Shown: positions 10,901 through 23,794, counted from the stretch's first letter. The stretch: DNA of 64,000 bases from Pseudovirgaria hyperparasitica (GCF_010093815.1 NW_022985561.1:252045-316044); one strand, 5' to 3'. Notes: generated from the letters alone by a model not told the origin. Numbers and translations: made by a program.

Positions 10901-13658
10901 TCACCCTTCGCATGGCCTATCGTGTTCCAGTGCTGCCACACCTTTCGTGCCAGCATGCTGTGTATCCTGGTGTACTAATCTTCTACAAGACAGCTCACGG
11001 CAAGACATCGTCCTGCAAATCGGCCAGTAGTGCGTGCTCGCACTACAACGTTATCGGATATGCACGGTCGCCTCGTCCTGTTATTGGCCTCGTGAGCCTG
11101 AGGCATGTGCACTTGAGACATTCGTACTCTTTATCCAATACACCAAAGCACCCTACGTGGCCCTTCTCGGCCTATCTCGACACTCATGATTCGTGAAGGC
11201 TGCCAGATTAAGCTGTTGGACTCTGAGGCGGTCTGGCCTCGCGACTCGCAAAGCCCGGCGATCATCTCTGCAACACCATCTGACTATCTCTAGCGCAACT
11301 TCGCCATCGACTCTCGATACTTTGTCTGCTTCTCACCATCTCTTTTCAATCATGCGCTATACCAGGTCGTCTAACCGTAATCTCTTTGACCATATCGCAG
11401 AACCAGATAATCATGCGGCACGGCTGGCTGGCGGCAATCTATCGCGGCCGAGTACCCTCTCTACTGTACCGTACCTGTACCGTCTCTACTCTCTAGCCCG
11501 AGCCGTCATGTAGTCCTCACCCTGCCGCTCCCGCCCTGCAAGGAACAGCCAACTCTAAAACCATAATTGCCCGCTACAATCGGAATAGCCATCGCACGCG
11601 CTCCATCAACTACACCGTAACACCTTCCACCTGGCCAGATCGCCAACACCACAGCACGAGTTCAGAAAGTGCTCAGATGTCGCTGTAACCTTGAGCCGGA
11701 GAACAGCCTGCTTCGTGTAACAATCATGAAGCAGACAGTGCGAGCACGGCAGCACCAAGAGCTCGTTAGCGCTTGACTGAGCCAGATAAGTAAGCTACCG
11801 TATAGCACGAGGAGCTCCATATAGAGTACAATCGTTGCACGGGCAGTCTGTACGACAGTCTGTCGCTATAATACTTCTACCACTGTCCTCCACGCCAAGT
11901 ACCCTGTAAAAGTATGAAGTTGCCTACTGGGTGCTGACATCGCTCGCGACCGCTCTTGTAACAAGCCAATAGCTAGAATAGAGAATACTAGTCTAAAGCT
12001 GGTGAGAATAGCGAAATGGTAAATATAAGTTCCCTTTGCTGTGCTACCTCCTGCTATCCCAAATACGTAGACGAATCACTCTACTCGCTAAGAACGGCCA
12101 TGTACCTGATTATTCTTACGTCGCTGTCTATAATTGATGAACCGCCTCTATACTAGACCGAGTCCGTCCTAGCGCCCGCGGCGTACTCCCTCGTTCCCGT
12201 AGGTCTCCCGTGCATACTTGAACTACACTACCTTGACATTAATCAACTTCTCTCTTCACCTCACCACCTCACCTTACCTCACCTCATGTCTTACTCTCTA
12301 GCTATCTGTCATATAGTCCATAGTCAAAGTTCAACATTTCAACTTCCTCGCTGGATCCTTACTTCTCGACCACTGTGACACCTTTCATTTCAGCATCAGT
12401 CAACACTCAACGCAACATCGTCTACAGAACCCTGATCAACAATTGTAAGGAACTGCACTCGTACTGATAGTCCTGTCAGTCAGTCGGGACCTTGACAGCT
12501 GTACTCGTGTCATATATACTCTTGCCACCGTCTATAGCCTCTTATCACGCCCCTATATACCCCAAACAAGATAAAGCGTATAAAGTCCCCCTTGCCCAAC
12601 GAAACCTGTCCTGCATCGAGAAAGGATCGTGACATACATCATGATTACTCGCATCGTACTATCGAAACCCACTCAAGATCCCCCATACGATCGCACTAGC
12701 CTCTCTGTCTCATGCACGCACTAATCCTGCTAGCACTAAATACCGCATTGTCTGAACATCAACACCTTTGTGTGACCATACAACCACGACATACCAGATA
12801 CTGTGACAACACTCTGCCTCTGAAGCAATACTGTTCTGATTCCTGTCCATGCATTCCAGTCTTCGGTATGTTCTCGACCAACTTACTACAGGATGTTGCG
12901 GAGCAAAGCAACATAGCCCCCCCACCATCATCGCCATTCACCGAGCGCTAATTTGTACGAGTGGCTTGACAGACGACTGAAGGATCACGTATAACATTGG
13001 GACGTGGTTGCGCTAGAGCTGCGGGCAGCTAATCACAAGATAGAGATCTATATATCTGAAGATCTTATCTCTGTGATCTTTGGGGCTCTGAGTTCTAGGG
13101 ATCCGAATAGTTCCAAGTGAGAGACACTCATCGTGATGATATCAGTCTCTAACCGTACATACAGCTCCTGCTGTCCAGCTTCCATTGAGTATGTAATACG
13201 ACAGTTCTAACAAAACAATCTCAACACCATACACAGCATACATATACACTCCATCCAACAACATCTCCCACCTGCCCTTGACATTCTCCCTGAAGAAACC
13301 CACAGAAACGCCACACACTATGCTCTTGACACCAAGCCTCATGCAAAACCCCACGCCAGCAGATCAAACCATTCAAATCATTCAAACAACCCAAACTCCA
13401 AAAAGCCAACCACAGCGTGGCGCACCCCGTAGTCCGTGTGACCAAACCATCCCCCAAACATCTTCCCCACAAGATCTCCAGATCCAAGCACGCCCACCAA
13501 TCAAACCAGCAGAGCGATCCCCACTGAGGAGCTCATCGAGAAAGCGACTCAGCCATGCTAAACGCGCTTCGCTCGCAATGCGAGATTGTGCACGGCGGAC
13601 GCACCTCGACAAGCGGAATTTGGAATATCGCATCCGTGGAGGTTGTGTCCAGGTCGTC
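7980..13658. other. 5.7-kb gene-free region upstream of the kinase
   Basis: From 8000 to 9600 the plus strand is purine-rich (GGAGGA/GAGG tracts), which would be a pyrimidine-rich leader or promoter for the minus-strand kinase. GTGCCTGCC-like motifs recur between 9810 and 9960. From 10200 to 13200 I find only short frames without domains; many TA-containing stretches (11800-12600) could be decayed mobile DNA, but I recognise no element. No tRNA or rRNA seen. Confidence 0.55.
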
Positions 13659-13666
13659 TATATAAG
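13659..13666 (+). promoter_or_regulatory. TATA box of the small secreted protein gene
   Basis: TATATAAG lies 151 bp upstream of the ATG at 13817. It is followed by a CT- and CAA-rich leader typical of highly expressed fungal secreted-protein genes. Confidence 0.6.
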
Positions 13667-13816
13667 ACAGGTCGTTCGCTCGCTCCAGAGTCCCCTTTCT
13701 TCTTCATCACAATCATCATCTTCCAACTTTCCAACTACTACAACCAAACCACCACCACCCACAATCTTTCCAACCACACCGAGTCCTCACACTCCCTTCC
13801 AACAAAACCAGCAACC

Positions 13817-14100
13817 ATGAAGTTCTCCATCTGCATCCTCGCCTCCCTCATCTCCGCCGTCATGGCCGCGCCCCTCGAGGCCGCCGCCGAAAAGCGCCAG
13901 GTCAACCCGGCCGCCGCGTGCGCGGACAAGATCCCGTACCAGTCGTGCAGCTACGTCGTCGACTCGGTCACCATCAGCGGCGATTGCATTGCTCTTTCCA
14001 ACGGCGTCTTGGTCGTAAGTCCTGATTTCTCTCTGCCCACCCAATAACGCATTCTCTGCTAATCGGGGACGGACATGTATAGTGCGAGCCAGACTTCTAG
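13817..14100 (+). CDS. Small secreted Cys-containing protein, 71 aa, one intron
   Basis: Exon 1 is 13817-14014, the intron 14015-14082 (68 nt; GTAAGT donor, GCTAAT branch, TATAG acceptor) and exon 2 14083-14100. Splicing replaces an unspliced tail by CEPDF and adds a fourth cysteine to the mature part, which supports the model. Residues 1-17 are a signal peptide (MKFSICILASLISAVMA). A short propeptide ends in a Kex2-type KR site, after which the mature part would begin QVNPAAAC. The mature peptide is about 43 residues with Cys in ACADK, QSCSY, GDCIA and CEPDF, consistent with two disulfides. No family recognised; it resembles an effector, antimicrobial or apoplastic peptide only by architecture. 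A clear TATA box lies upstream and a huge TTG microsatellite about 300 bp downstream. Confidence 0.8.
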
Positions 14101-14417
14101 ACGACCACACCACCACCACCACCACGCACAAAAATGACTATTACTCGCAAACTCAAGCTGCTGTGACGGAACAACGACGTTGCTAACGCTAGAGACCATC
14201 CGTCGAGGGGAGAAAAGCTAGGGAGCTAGGGTGTAAGGGGGGAGGAAATTTCCGCAGGAAAGGACGATCTCTAGATGGAGGATTCATATATATATATGCC
14301 AAGTGTCTCATTTGACAAAGGGCATGGTTTTGAGTACACTCGCTGCATGCGCGCGCAGATATCAAATGCAATCCCAAATTCTTACGCCGCCAATTTTTTG
14401 ATATATTCTGCTTGTGA

Positions 14418-14511
<94 letters not shown>

Positions 14512-14523
14512 GNNNNNNNNNNG

Positions 14524-14617
<94 letters not shown>
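14418..14617. repeat. (TTG)n microsatellite with 10-N gap
   Basis: About 190 bp of uninterrupted TTG trinucleotide, broken by N at 14513-14522. It translates to poly-Val/Leu/Cys or poly-Gln/Asn/Thr in the six frames. It is simple sequence, not a gene. True length is unknown because of the gap. Confidence 0.97.
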
Positions 14618-17190
14618 GCCGGGATGTTGCGGACGGGAAAAGGGACGGGCGGGGGAAGCTTGGCGGGTTCGGACTAGACTCCGCGTTGTTGGTGCTGCAG
14701 TAGTAGTAGTGCAAACCCATGATATTATTCGTATCACACACCCGGCTGGATATTTCAAATCGTGGAGATCTACTAGGTTTAATAGAACCGGGCGAATTAA
14801 CTTGTGCTTGGTATTGATCTAGGGTAAGGTTTGCACGAGGTTCGACCTATTGATCTAGCAGGTGGACTGAGGTTGGAAAAAAGCAGTATTATATGTCGGG
14901 AGGTCGGGATTTAATGTCGGGACCCTGAGGTGGAACTTTTGGTGTCAGGTCGGAAGGTCGGGACCTTACATAATGTCTGTCTTGGCACGCTCGATGTCTG
15001 GGTCGGCGGATAAGGTAATTAATAGAGAGGTCAAGCCACCTCGACCTGACAATGCTGGAAAGAAGTATTTGACATCGCTGCCGTGAGATACTACTATAAC
15101 TAGCCACTGTTGCGCCGTGAGAATCTACAGTTCGCTCGGTTCTTGGCAGGAACCATATCTTAGCTCTTGAAGGCCCCCTCATATCGTCAGCTAATTAGTC
15201 GATCTTCGCTTCTAGTCTTTCTACCGTGTCCTGAGGTTGAGAGCGGGCCAGAGAAGGTCTCTTATCGAGGACTAGCGCTTCGGTATATCCAGAGGGTTTA
15301 AAGGTAGATTGAGCTGATAATTATGACTGAGCCAAACTCAAGTATACTGTGGCTCAGAAGGATTCTGGTTTCCAGGGTACTGCTGAGTGCTCAAGGAAAT
15401 AAACCTTCCATTCTACAACTAACTACGGCTCCCAGTTCGGTACCAGATGTGATGCACGATCTTCAGAACGCAGGCTTCGATTCAATGTACGGATGTGGTG
15501 GACAAGAAGTTGCTTCCAACGCCTCATGTGCAACTCCAACAACACCATGGCGAGGCTTCCTGGCGCTGGCATAGATGGACACACGACAGCAGCGGATAAA
15601 GGCGCATTTGTGGGCCTCTCTCTCCGTGTAATTGCTGGCCGTATGCAAGCAAGCAAGCAAGCAAGCAAGCAAGCGGAATCGTCTCCATCGATCCAAAACG
15701 CCACGCCAAGCTCGTCGCGCAACAAGACCCGATTCAGCGCCAACATCGACGGCCGCCCCCATCGTGTGTCTACCGCGGACTGGCCAGACGTTTGGCAGAA
15801 AAACAAGGCCAAACCAAAGTCGGTGAAGACGACGCCATCGCGAGGCTTCGTGGCAGACAGTACTGGTACTGCAATCCGGGTCTTGAAGCCGGCTGGCTAG
15901 AGACGTCTTTCTCTCCCCTGGAGTCCTGCAGGCGTGCCAGTCTTCATCTGGCCTCGCGCGAGCACTCGCGACTCGCCCTCTTCTCCCCCTCCCCTCCCCT
16001 TGTGTGCATTAGTTAGAGCCAACTTAAAATGATTATATTAAAGCCCCCCAAGCGACAGGACAGGAAAGGCTTCTGAACCCCCTCGTGCGGTGCCTCACGC
16101 TTGCAATGCAATGCACGAAGGCGGAGGAAAACACTCCTGCATGATGCGCTCCACCCAATAACCTCACTCGCACCCGCTGTTTGCGCTGTGCACGCTTTTC
16201 CTGCAGGTCTCGTTTTGATGCTCCCGCCCTGCTGCTAACCAGGAGAGGCGGTGAGTAAACAGAAAATTTTCGCGCTGGTAAACATTGTGATGTGTCCACG
16301 GGTGCTGGAAGACGCGTTTTGTGGATCACCACGGCAGGTTTCTTTCTTGCTCGATAATTAGCGTGTTTCTCGGGGAAGACGATAGTGTGTCGCATGGGTT
16401 TTTTGGTTTGGTTTGGTTTGACTGCTTGCTGTTCTGACGGGCGGCTGGTGGAGTGGGGATTTGTGAGCCAAAGTGCCGTGAGAGGAAATGTTGACGGCGT
16501 TGCTCGTTGGCAGAGACTTTTTTGGAGTCTGTTTTACATTCTGATCCCGCCGCAGCGAGGATGTCCCGGCAGGTTCTGTCAATGGTGTCTTTGTGGTCAC
16601 GATCAGATCGATCGTTGTTGTTGAAGCTTAGGCTCGTGGTGTTTGTTTGTTCACCGTCTTGTCAACATGCCGAATCACCATCAACAACGTCTCGATCCTC
16701 ACGATTCCTCACTTTTCACCGTGTTTCTTCAGAGTCAGTCTCATACATCTTGTGATTCTACCTACTGACTGACTGACCCTGTCACCACCTCTTCCGCTCA
16801 TCTCCCTATCCTCACCCTCACCCTCACCCTCCCCAATCTCCATCTCCAATCCATCAACACAATGAGGACCCCACCACGCTAGCCCCACACCAATCACGGC
16901 CCGCTCCTCGCCACGCAGCCAATCTCGATTTCCCTAATCGCGCAACATCAAATTTTCGCTTTTACACCGCCTTCCGGGATATCAAATCTCTTCCAACCTG
17001 CGCAAAACGAAACAGAAGACAACTTACCAGACTACAATCAGTTAGTTGGTTTGCAGCACGCACGAGAGGGAAGAAGAGCTTGGACATTTTGGCCCCCCCC
17101 TCTCCCTCCCTCCTGGACTTGAAATTTGGCAAGGGCTTCTGAACGCGAAGAGAATACCACCACACGACTGCCGAGAAGAAGAAAATAAAA
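14618..17190. other. Intergenic, no gene recognised
   Basis: It holds GTCGGGA-like direct repeats at about 14896-14965, a (GCAA)n run at 15645-15674 and C/T-rich sequence before UTR4. Frames at 15323-15574 and 15493-15900 are open but without a domain, signal peptide or plausible splice extension. Confidence 0.55.
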
Positions 17191-19232
17191 ATGCAACTCG
17201 ACACTGCTCGCCTCGCGCGCTGCGAGACGTTCTTGTTTGACATTGGTAAGCAACCACCCCTCAAGGATTAGCTAGTAATCACCTGTATCCCCATCCCCAT
17301 CTCATTTCGTAACACATACACTCTCCGGATCTCGGCAACCCGCTACATACATACATACCATCGTCTCTCACCCCGCACATCTCGATCCCGCGCATCTGCA
17401 GCGGAGTTCCTTTTGTGGCTCGGGACTTTTAGAGGGTGGATGGGAGGGGGGAGGATCCGACGGCGCGTGACTACGGAGGGTTTTCTGCGCTCTGCAATGC
17501 CGTGTGAGGTCGTGCCTTGCATACACGTTTACCCCGTACATGACGAGTAGTAGTAGTACGACGGCATTGCATGGGTTTTGGCACTCGAACTTGCACGCTA
17601 CACAAGCATACACAGCATAGCGGAGACGCTGTGGTGCGGAATGTTCTGTCGGGACGTTTGTGAGAGTGCGAACGAACGTATGTGTGTGTGCGTGGATGGA
17701 TGGATGGATGAGCGAACGAACGGATAGAGGGGTTTCGCACGCTGCGACTGCGCGGCACATATTCCATCACTCGTATGCGCCGCGCCACACGTCGACATGT
17801 CTTTCTTCTTCTTTAGCCGCGCAAGACGCCGCTCTTGACGCTCAATGTGCTCATGGCGAGGATCCGGACTGTATGCGCCATGCAAGGGCCGTGGTGCGTT
17901 TAAACATACATGTCGGCTGGAATGGCGAGCGAGCGCTGCTTGTGTGACGTGACTTGTCGTTTCGTGTAGTTGGTCCATTCTTGAGAGAGGGGATGAAACG
18001 AGCTGAGAGTCTGAATGTGATGAGCTAATGCTGATAATTATACAGAGGGGACCATCTGCTCGATTGCTTTTGTCAAGGATGTGCTGGTAAGTGAGGTCTT
18101 GCTTGCACTGTTCTGATACTGTTATTCTGCGAGTTCCTCTTGTCTATTATGTATTCAGGGGCTGGCTGGTGTTTACATTTCTATCTACATGTCGATTTGG
18201 ACACCACGATCAAAGAGCCTGGATGTACGCTTTTGCATATCATAGCCAGTCACCCTGACGTGTATCTCTTCGTTTACTCTATACCTTATCATATACACAC
18301 ACCATCATAATCCACAATACTTCTCTCAACCTCAACCGTCCTAACCCCTTACTTTTATACAAACCCACACCCCATCAAACCCAGCTAACAAACCCCCCTC
18401 CCAGTACCCATACTTCACCAAAGCCCTCCCACAATACCTAACCACCCACTGGACCGACCCCACAATCCAAACCCTCCTCCCCAAACTCCCCTCCAACGTC
18501 GCCCACACCCCCGAGGCCCTCCAAGCACACTTCCTCGACCTCGTCGCCAGAGACATCAAAGACCCCGTCCTGAAAGAACTACAAGGTACGTACATGTCCC
18601 CCTCTCCATTCTCCCCGTTCAACTACAAACATACCAACACAACACCCCGTCAAAAAGGCCACATCTGGACAAAAGGCTACACCACAACCGCCCTCACCGC
18701 CCCCCTCTACCCGGACGTAATCCCCTTCTTCCACGCCCTGCGCGCCCGCGTCCGCCCCCGCACCACCACCCTCGCAATCTACTCCTCCGGCAGCGTCCAG
18801 GCGCAGAAACTCCTCTTCGCCCATATCGACAGCACCTCCTTTCCCCCGTCCCACTCCGAATCCCCATCCCAACCCCAGGACAACAAGAACAACAACAAAT
18901 CCAAAGACATAACACCCTACTTCCACCCCCACTTCTACGACACACAGAACGCGGGCCCAAAGACAGATCCCGCCAGCTACACGCGCATCCTGCACAGTCT
19001 CGGCACTACTACCAGCAACACAACCACCACCACCACTACCGCGGCGGCGGCGGCGGCGGCGGACAAGGTCACCTTCTTCACCGATAACCCCGCCGAGGCA
19101 GACGCCGCGCAGGCAGCGGGCTTGTATGTCATCGTGCTTGTCCGGCCGGGGAATGCGGTGCTGGGCGAGGGTGTGAGGGGGAGGTTTGCGTGTGTGGAGG
19201 GGTTTGAGGGGGTTCTTGAGGGGGTAGTCTAG
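17191..19232 (+). CDS. utr4: Enolase-phosphatase E1 (methionine salvage)
   Basis: HAD-superfamily enzyme that in the family enolises and dephosphorylates 2,3-diketo-5-methylthiopentyl-1-phosphate in cytosolic methionine salvage. Exons 17191-17245, 18046-18086, 18405-18585 and 18658-19232 give 283 aa. Motif I is DIEGT at residues 17-21, split by intron 1 (GAC ATT G / AG GGG ACC). The cap and core follow: FVKDVLYPYF, motif II IYSSGS, motif III GPKTDPASY, motif IV FFTDNPAEADAAQAAG. Introns 1 (800 nt) and 2 (318 nt) are far longer than others here; intron 3 is 72 nt. A family-atypical insert, rich in Gln/Asn/Lys/Ser, lies after the motif II region, and a poly-Thr/poly-Ala tract (GCGGCG run) sits before motif IV. 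Convergent with byr4. Confidence 0.9.
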
Positions 19233-20054
19233 ATTTGAGAGTGGGTTTGGGGGATCGCTGTATACCACGTCGTTCTTTGAAATTAGAAGACATGTGAGTG
19301 GTGGGAGTAGGATGGGAAGAGCGTAGATATGGGATATGTATGGATATGTATGCACATCCACATGCATGCATGCATTCCTTTTGGCCGTTTTACTTGCTGA
19401 CGTTACGTACTCTTCTATCCCTTTCCTCTCTTCTCATTCTTTGATCTTACGCCTAAGATCCGTGCTTATACTTTACCACTACAGTCGGACAGAGAGCAAT
19501 GGCTTCATCAGGGACGCCGGGCTACATCCGTCACGTCACATCGGATCAACCCCCGCGGCACACACGTCAGTCACATCGCCCGCGCAGCATAAACACCATT
19601 CAGAAGCAGGCACGCATGCATGGCATGCATAAAAAAAAGCAATATATTCAAAACAAACTCCGTGCCAGCGTAGCAAGCCATCTATCATTTAAAACCCAGT
19701 GAGTCTCATCATAACATCATAACATTCGTAACGATCAAGCCGGGCTCCAAGATGGCCCCCAGCCCAAAAGAAAAACGCCTGAGCCAGAAAACCCAGGTAA
19801 TTAGTCATCATTCATCATGCACCAACGTCATGCCCAGAAAGACGCCAGATTAAGCCTTTTTCCAAGTCATCGGCTGGCTACGCCAAGGGTCTGTACACAG
19901 TAGAAGAGGTACTACGCTGATGATATGTTATGCGGGTGAGATTGTACACAGTCGTAAGTTGGGCCTAAATGCGTGTCGTATCGTGTCGTTAGGTTGCGTC
20001 GTAAAGTCGTTAAATAGTTTCGTGCGCCGGGTCGTCGTACAAAGCGCGCCTGCA
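19233..20054. other. Convergent intergenic region between utr4 and byr4
   Basis: Shared 3' flanks with several TATGTATG and GCATGCAT runs (about 19330-19375 and 19613-19630). No gene or RNA recognised. Confidence 0.55.
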
Positions 20055-22757
20055 CTACCACTCGCTCTTCCGGAAGCTCTCCATTCTCCTCAGGCCCTTG
20101 ATCGTGCCGTATGGCCCGGTTGTTGTGCTCGAACTCGCTTCTGCTTGGTTGATGGCTGCCTCAGCTGCCAGCCTCGCTAGGTCTCTTACTGACCATCGCC
20201 ATCCATCTCCCAGACTCTCTCTTTGGCTGCCAACCCAGCCCTCTGTACGCTTCCGCCAGATCTTCTCCTCATCAGTCTGCCGTCGAATGAATTCCGGACC
20301 GAGGTCAAACTCTTCGCTGACGAATGCAGTATCTTCAATGGCGGGTTGTAGCTCCCCCGGGCCTAATGAGTTCTTCGTTGAGTGTGGCTGTGTTGTCTCG
20401 TCCTTCAGGTCTTCCAGACCAGCGAAAGGATCCTCTTCATCCTCGACTGAAGGAGACGCATCAGGGTTGGACGCATCAGACTGGCGGTGAGATGATATCT
20501 TCAGCCACTTCATGCGAAGTGGATCAAACACCATCCCGCGCTCAACCTGGACTTGATTCCGGGCTGTACTCATTTGACTGATCAGAGCCGGTCGAGGGGG
20601 CGAGTGAGATGTCGGAGAGCTTTGTCGCGGCGGGAAAATAACGCCAGGGTGCAAGGTACCATGAGGAGCCGAGATCAGCTGTTGCAGGAAAGGATTAGAG
20701 GCCTGTCCTGTCGGGATAGGCGCGGCCGAAGCAAGAGATGTGTTAGACTGATTGGCCAGATTGAACGTGTTCAAGGCGGTGTCATTCCCTTCCCAGCGAT
20801 GTAGAATTGGGTTATACACCATGCCCTTCTCGTCTGTAATATGTTAGCCAAGACAGCGCTCTCGAGGGCAGGGAAACTCACTTTTCACTATAGGTGTAGA
20901 CATCGGCTTGATCAGATGAGGCTTCTGACCGGTTCCCTTCCTTTTCTGCACCGGACTGTTATGTGGGCTATGAGCAGCAACATGGGCTTTCCAGTTCGTA
21001 TGTGTAGTATGCGTAGCCGGTGTCTGACCTTCGGCTCTTGAGCGGGTTCCTGCAAGCCTTTGTTCTCGAGCGATGCGACTAGCAGCAGTGTCCCGGGCGA
21101 ACCTGGGAGTGCTGTTTTCGAGAGGTCTCGTAGGGCTTCGAGGGGTGGCTGGTGGCGCGGGTGTCTGGTTCCGGTCGGGCATAGGTAGACGAGCGGAACT
21201 AGTGGTGTGCCGCAGAGTTTTTTGCACAGGCGTCCGGTTCGCCGGTGTCTTGACAAACTTGTGTTCCTTTGTCGCCGAAGTTGGCAAATCGTCGAACGCA
21301 TCGAGCTCTGAGCCATCTCCAAAAGCGCGTCTCTTGGCTGGCTTGGTGAACAGACGTTTTGAAGCTGCCTCACGGGCCAGAGCAGCAGGCGCGATGTCCT
21401 TGCGCATGCCAGAACGACTGGTCGTTGTTCGGCTGGGTGTGTCTGGGACATTACCGTGGCCTGACAAACGCGAGTACGAGCGCATACTTGGGGAATGAGC
21501 GCGAGCAGGGTCTGAGTCTCGTCGATAATGATTCGACGCTTTGGATGCGGCATGGTGAGATTGTGCTCGGGAGGCACCACCCGGTATAAATGGTAATGGA
21601 TTTCGCGCATGTTGAGTGGAGGGAGTATGGCTGCGTAGAGCTGGCGCAGAACGCTTCAGGCGTAGTAGTTGATCGTGCCTAGTCGTGGGCGCTGCACGAT
21701 GCTTTGGCGCTTGAGGCGCTCCGCTCTCGTAGACTGGATCCAGCTTGTTGGGCTTCCCACTCGACAGCAGTCGAGGAATGCGCGACGAAGATGGCTTGTC
21801 CGTGAAAGTCAAGGTGGTGGCTGGTCGCGGAAGTGGAGTCTGGGCTCGACTAGAATTTATCTTCACGTTGCGATTGAGAGTGTGCTTCTTTGTATCCAGG
21901 TCATCGCCAATATCAAGTCCGTCCAGAAAGTCTTCGACTACGTTTTCGGACTTCTTCTCACTTCTTTGATCGGGGAGTAGAGGCTGAGGAGGAGTCTGGG
22001 GCAATTGCTGTTCTTGTGGTTGTAGTGGGTGTGACGTAGGTTGAGCATCTTCCTGGTCCTTCTCTTTGAGTTTCCTGAGGCGGGCATTGAAGTCTACAGG
22101 CTCAGTAGGAAGGACCAGCCCGGTGAAATCGTCGTCTTCGCTCTCCACAGTCATGCAACTGCCTAGACTTGGACTTATCGCAGAGATCGAGGAACTGCGA
22201 TGCCCACCATCTCCGCGCCGAGTTCCTGCGTGTCTGATACCCAGACTTCCCTCGCCCCAGTCATCAAAGTCGTCTTGATCCTCGGCAGGTGTTTTTGGTA
22301 ACTGTGGTGTCCTCAATTTCAAACCACCCATTTGCTCCGGCAGGTCCAGATCATCGCCCCAGTCTTCACCAATCTGCACTTTTGGCCTAGATGACTTTTT
22401 GCCGAGTCGTTTGATTGAACCACCAAGAAGCGCAGATGGAGGCACGGTTTTCGGTATTGGGATGCCAGCTTCTTTGGCAGAATCGATCGCTCTCTGCGTT
22501 GACAAGTCATCGTTCGGAGTGAGAAGAACCTGCCAGTCTTCATCGCCAGCTAGTGATTCGGATCGAGTGGATACACGCGAGGAGAAGGAGGTTTGCACGG
22601 TAGACACGGAATGGGTGAAGAGGTCGCCCTGGAAGTCCAGATCGTCGTCCCAGCTTTCGACATTATTGCTGCTGTTGTTGTTGTTGTTGTTGTTGTTGTT
22701 GGAGGGCATGGAAGCTATGCGTTGAGCAAAGCTGCCCGGGTTAGTAGACGCGCTCAT
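20055..22757 (-). CDS. byr4: Byr4/Bfa1 mitotic-exit GAP subunit
   Basis: Scaffold half of the two-component GTPase-activating complex (Byr4-Cdc16 / Bfa1-Bub2) that holds the Spg1/Tem1 GTPase inactive at spindle poles. Exon 1 is 22757-20882, the intron 20881-20834 (48 nt) and exon 2 20833-20055: 884 aa. The join gives VKNEKGMVYNPILHRWEGND. Near the C terminus are two Byr4-type repeats, MVYNPILHRWEGND and MVFDPLRMKWLKIS. The N terminus has the conserved VESWDDDLDFQGD and EDWGDDLDLP stretches, and the middle is long and disordered. I chose ATG 22757 (MSASTNPGS); the frame is open further upstream but without a better start. A poly-Asn tract (nine codons) near residue 20 is a (GTT)n microsatellite. 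Divergent from xrcc4 across 1 kb. Confidence 0.9.
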
Positions 22758-23082
22758 TGAGCACGCAGATATATGGAGTGTAAGCGATGAGGAGAAAAGT
22801 GAGTAGAGTAGAACAGCGGTAGAGGGTTGCGTGGAGGGCCAAGGTAGGACGCGAGCAAGCGGAGGTGGGTGGTTGGGGAGAAGTGGCTTCGTGGGTGGCC
22901 GGGGCCCAAGCGTCGGCACGAAGCACACACCACAGACCACAGACCACAGCGATATTGCCTGTCCCTGTTCCGCGTTGGTGCGACAATAAATGATAATAAT
23001 AAGCTCAGTTGGTCAAAAGGACAGGTAGCCTTGTTGGGATGCAAGGAACCAACGGCCGCAGTAAAGAGGCAACCAACACTTG

Positions 23083-23117
<35 letters not shown>

Positions 23118-23794
23118 TGAAGAGGAGGAAAAGGGAGGAAAAGCCGCTCAGCAGCAGCGAAATGTCAAGAAGAGGGAGGGCGGGCCGTGCGTCTCCGTGA
23201 GCCGCGCAATGACTTTTTTGCGCGTTGTACCATACGTCGCGTGTCATGACTAACCAAATTGATAACTAACACACCCGGACAGGTATAGTACGGCAGGTTA
23301 ATTAAGCGTTAATTAAGTACAATAAGTGTACTTTATCGATTATTACCCCACCAAGGGACTCCCTGAAAGACCCTGAGTCCCTGACTTTGACTCTGGTGGA
23401 TTCTTTTTCTCTGTTGCGCGCTGCCAAACCTTACGCGTGCATGCGCGAACTTAAACGCGTTATTGTAGACACCAACACCGCCAGCGAACGAACAACATAC
23501 CCTGAGAGAATTCTTCATGGCTAGAGTCTATCTCCAGAGGTTGGGCTAAGTTCTGACGCGACATATCGTAGGTAGTGGTGATAAACGCGACTGCCTGGGT
23601 GGTGGATGCTAGTTGGTAGAGTACCTAGGTAGCTTGGCTGGCACATAAGATCCAAACCTCAACACCACCTAAGCCACAGGAATAACAACTTCTTTTGTTT
23701 GTAGAGATACAGAAATTCACTCGACGGGCCCATCTCCTCGCACGCGTTTTGACTCACCAGTCTACATGATCATATCTTAACTTCAGCCCCAGGA
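22758..23794. other. Divergent promoter region byr4/xrcc4
   Basis: About 1 kb between two start codons. Includes a (CGT)n microsatellite at 23085-23116 and paired TTAATTAA-containing motifs near 23297-23318. No gene recognised. Confidence 0.55.

Noticed and set aside
11800-12600. Possible decayed transposon
   Set aside because: Only a general impression of TA-containing, gene-free DNA; no terminal repeats, coding remnants or target duplications found.
13278-13820. 180-codon frame upstream of the small secreted protein
   Set aside because: It contains the TATA box and leader of the gene at 13817 and reads as low-complexity Ser/Thr/Pro; best explained as promoter DNA.
14189-14758. Poly-Thr/Gln/Asn/Val/Leu/Cys frames
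   Set aside because: Translation of the TTG microsatellite and its N gap.
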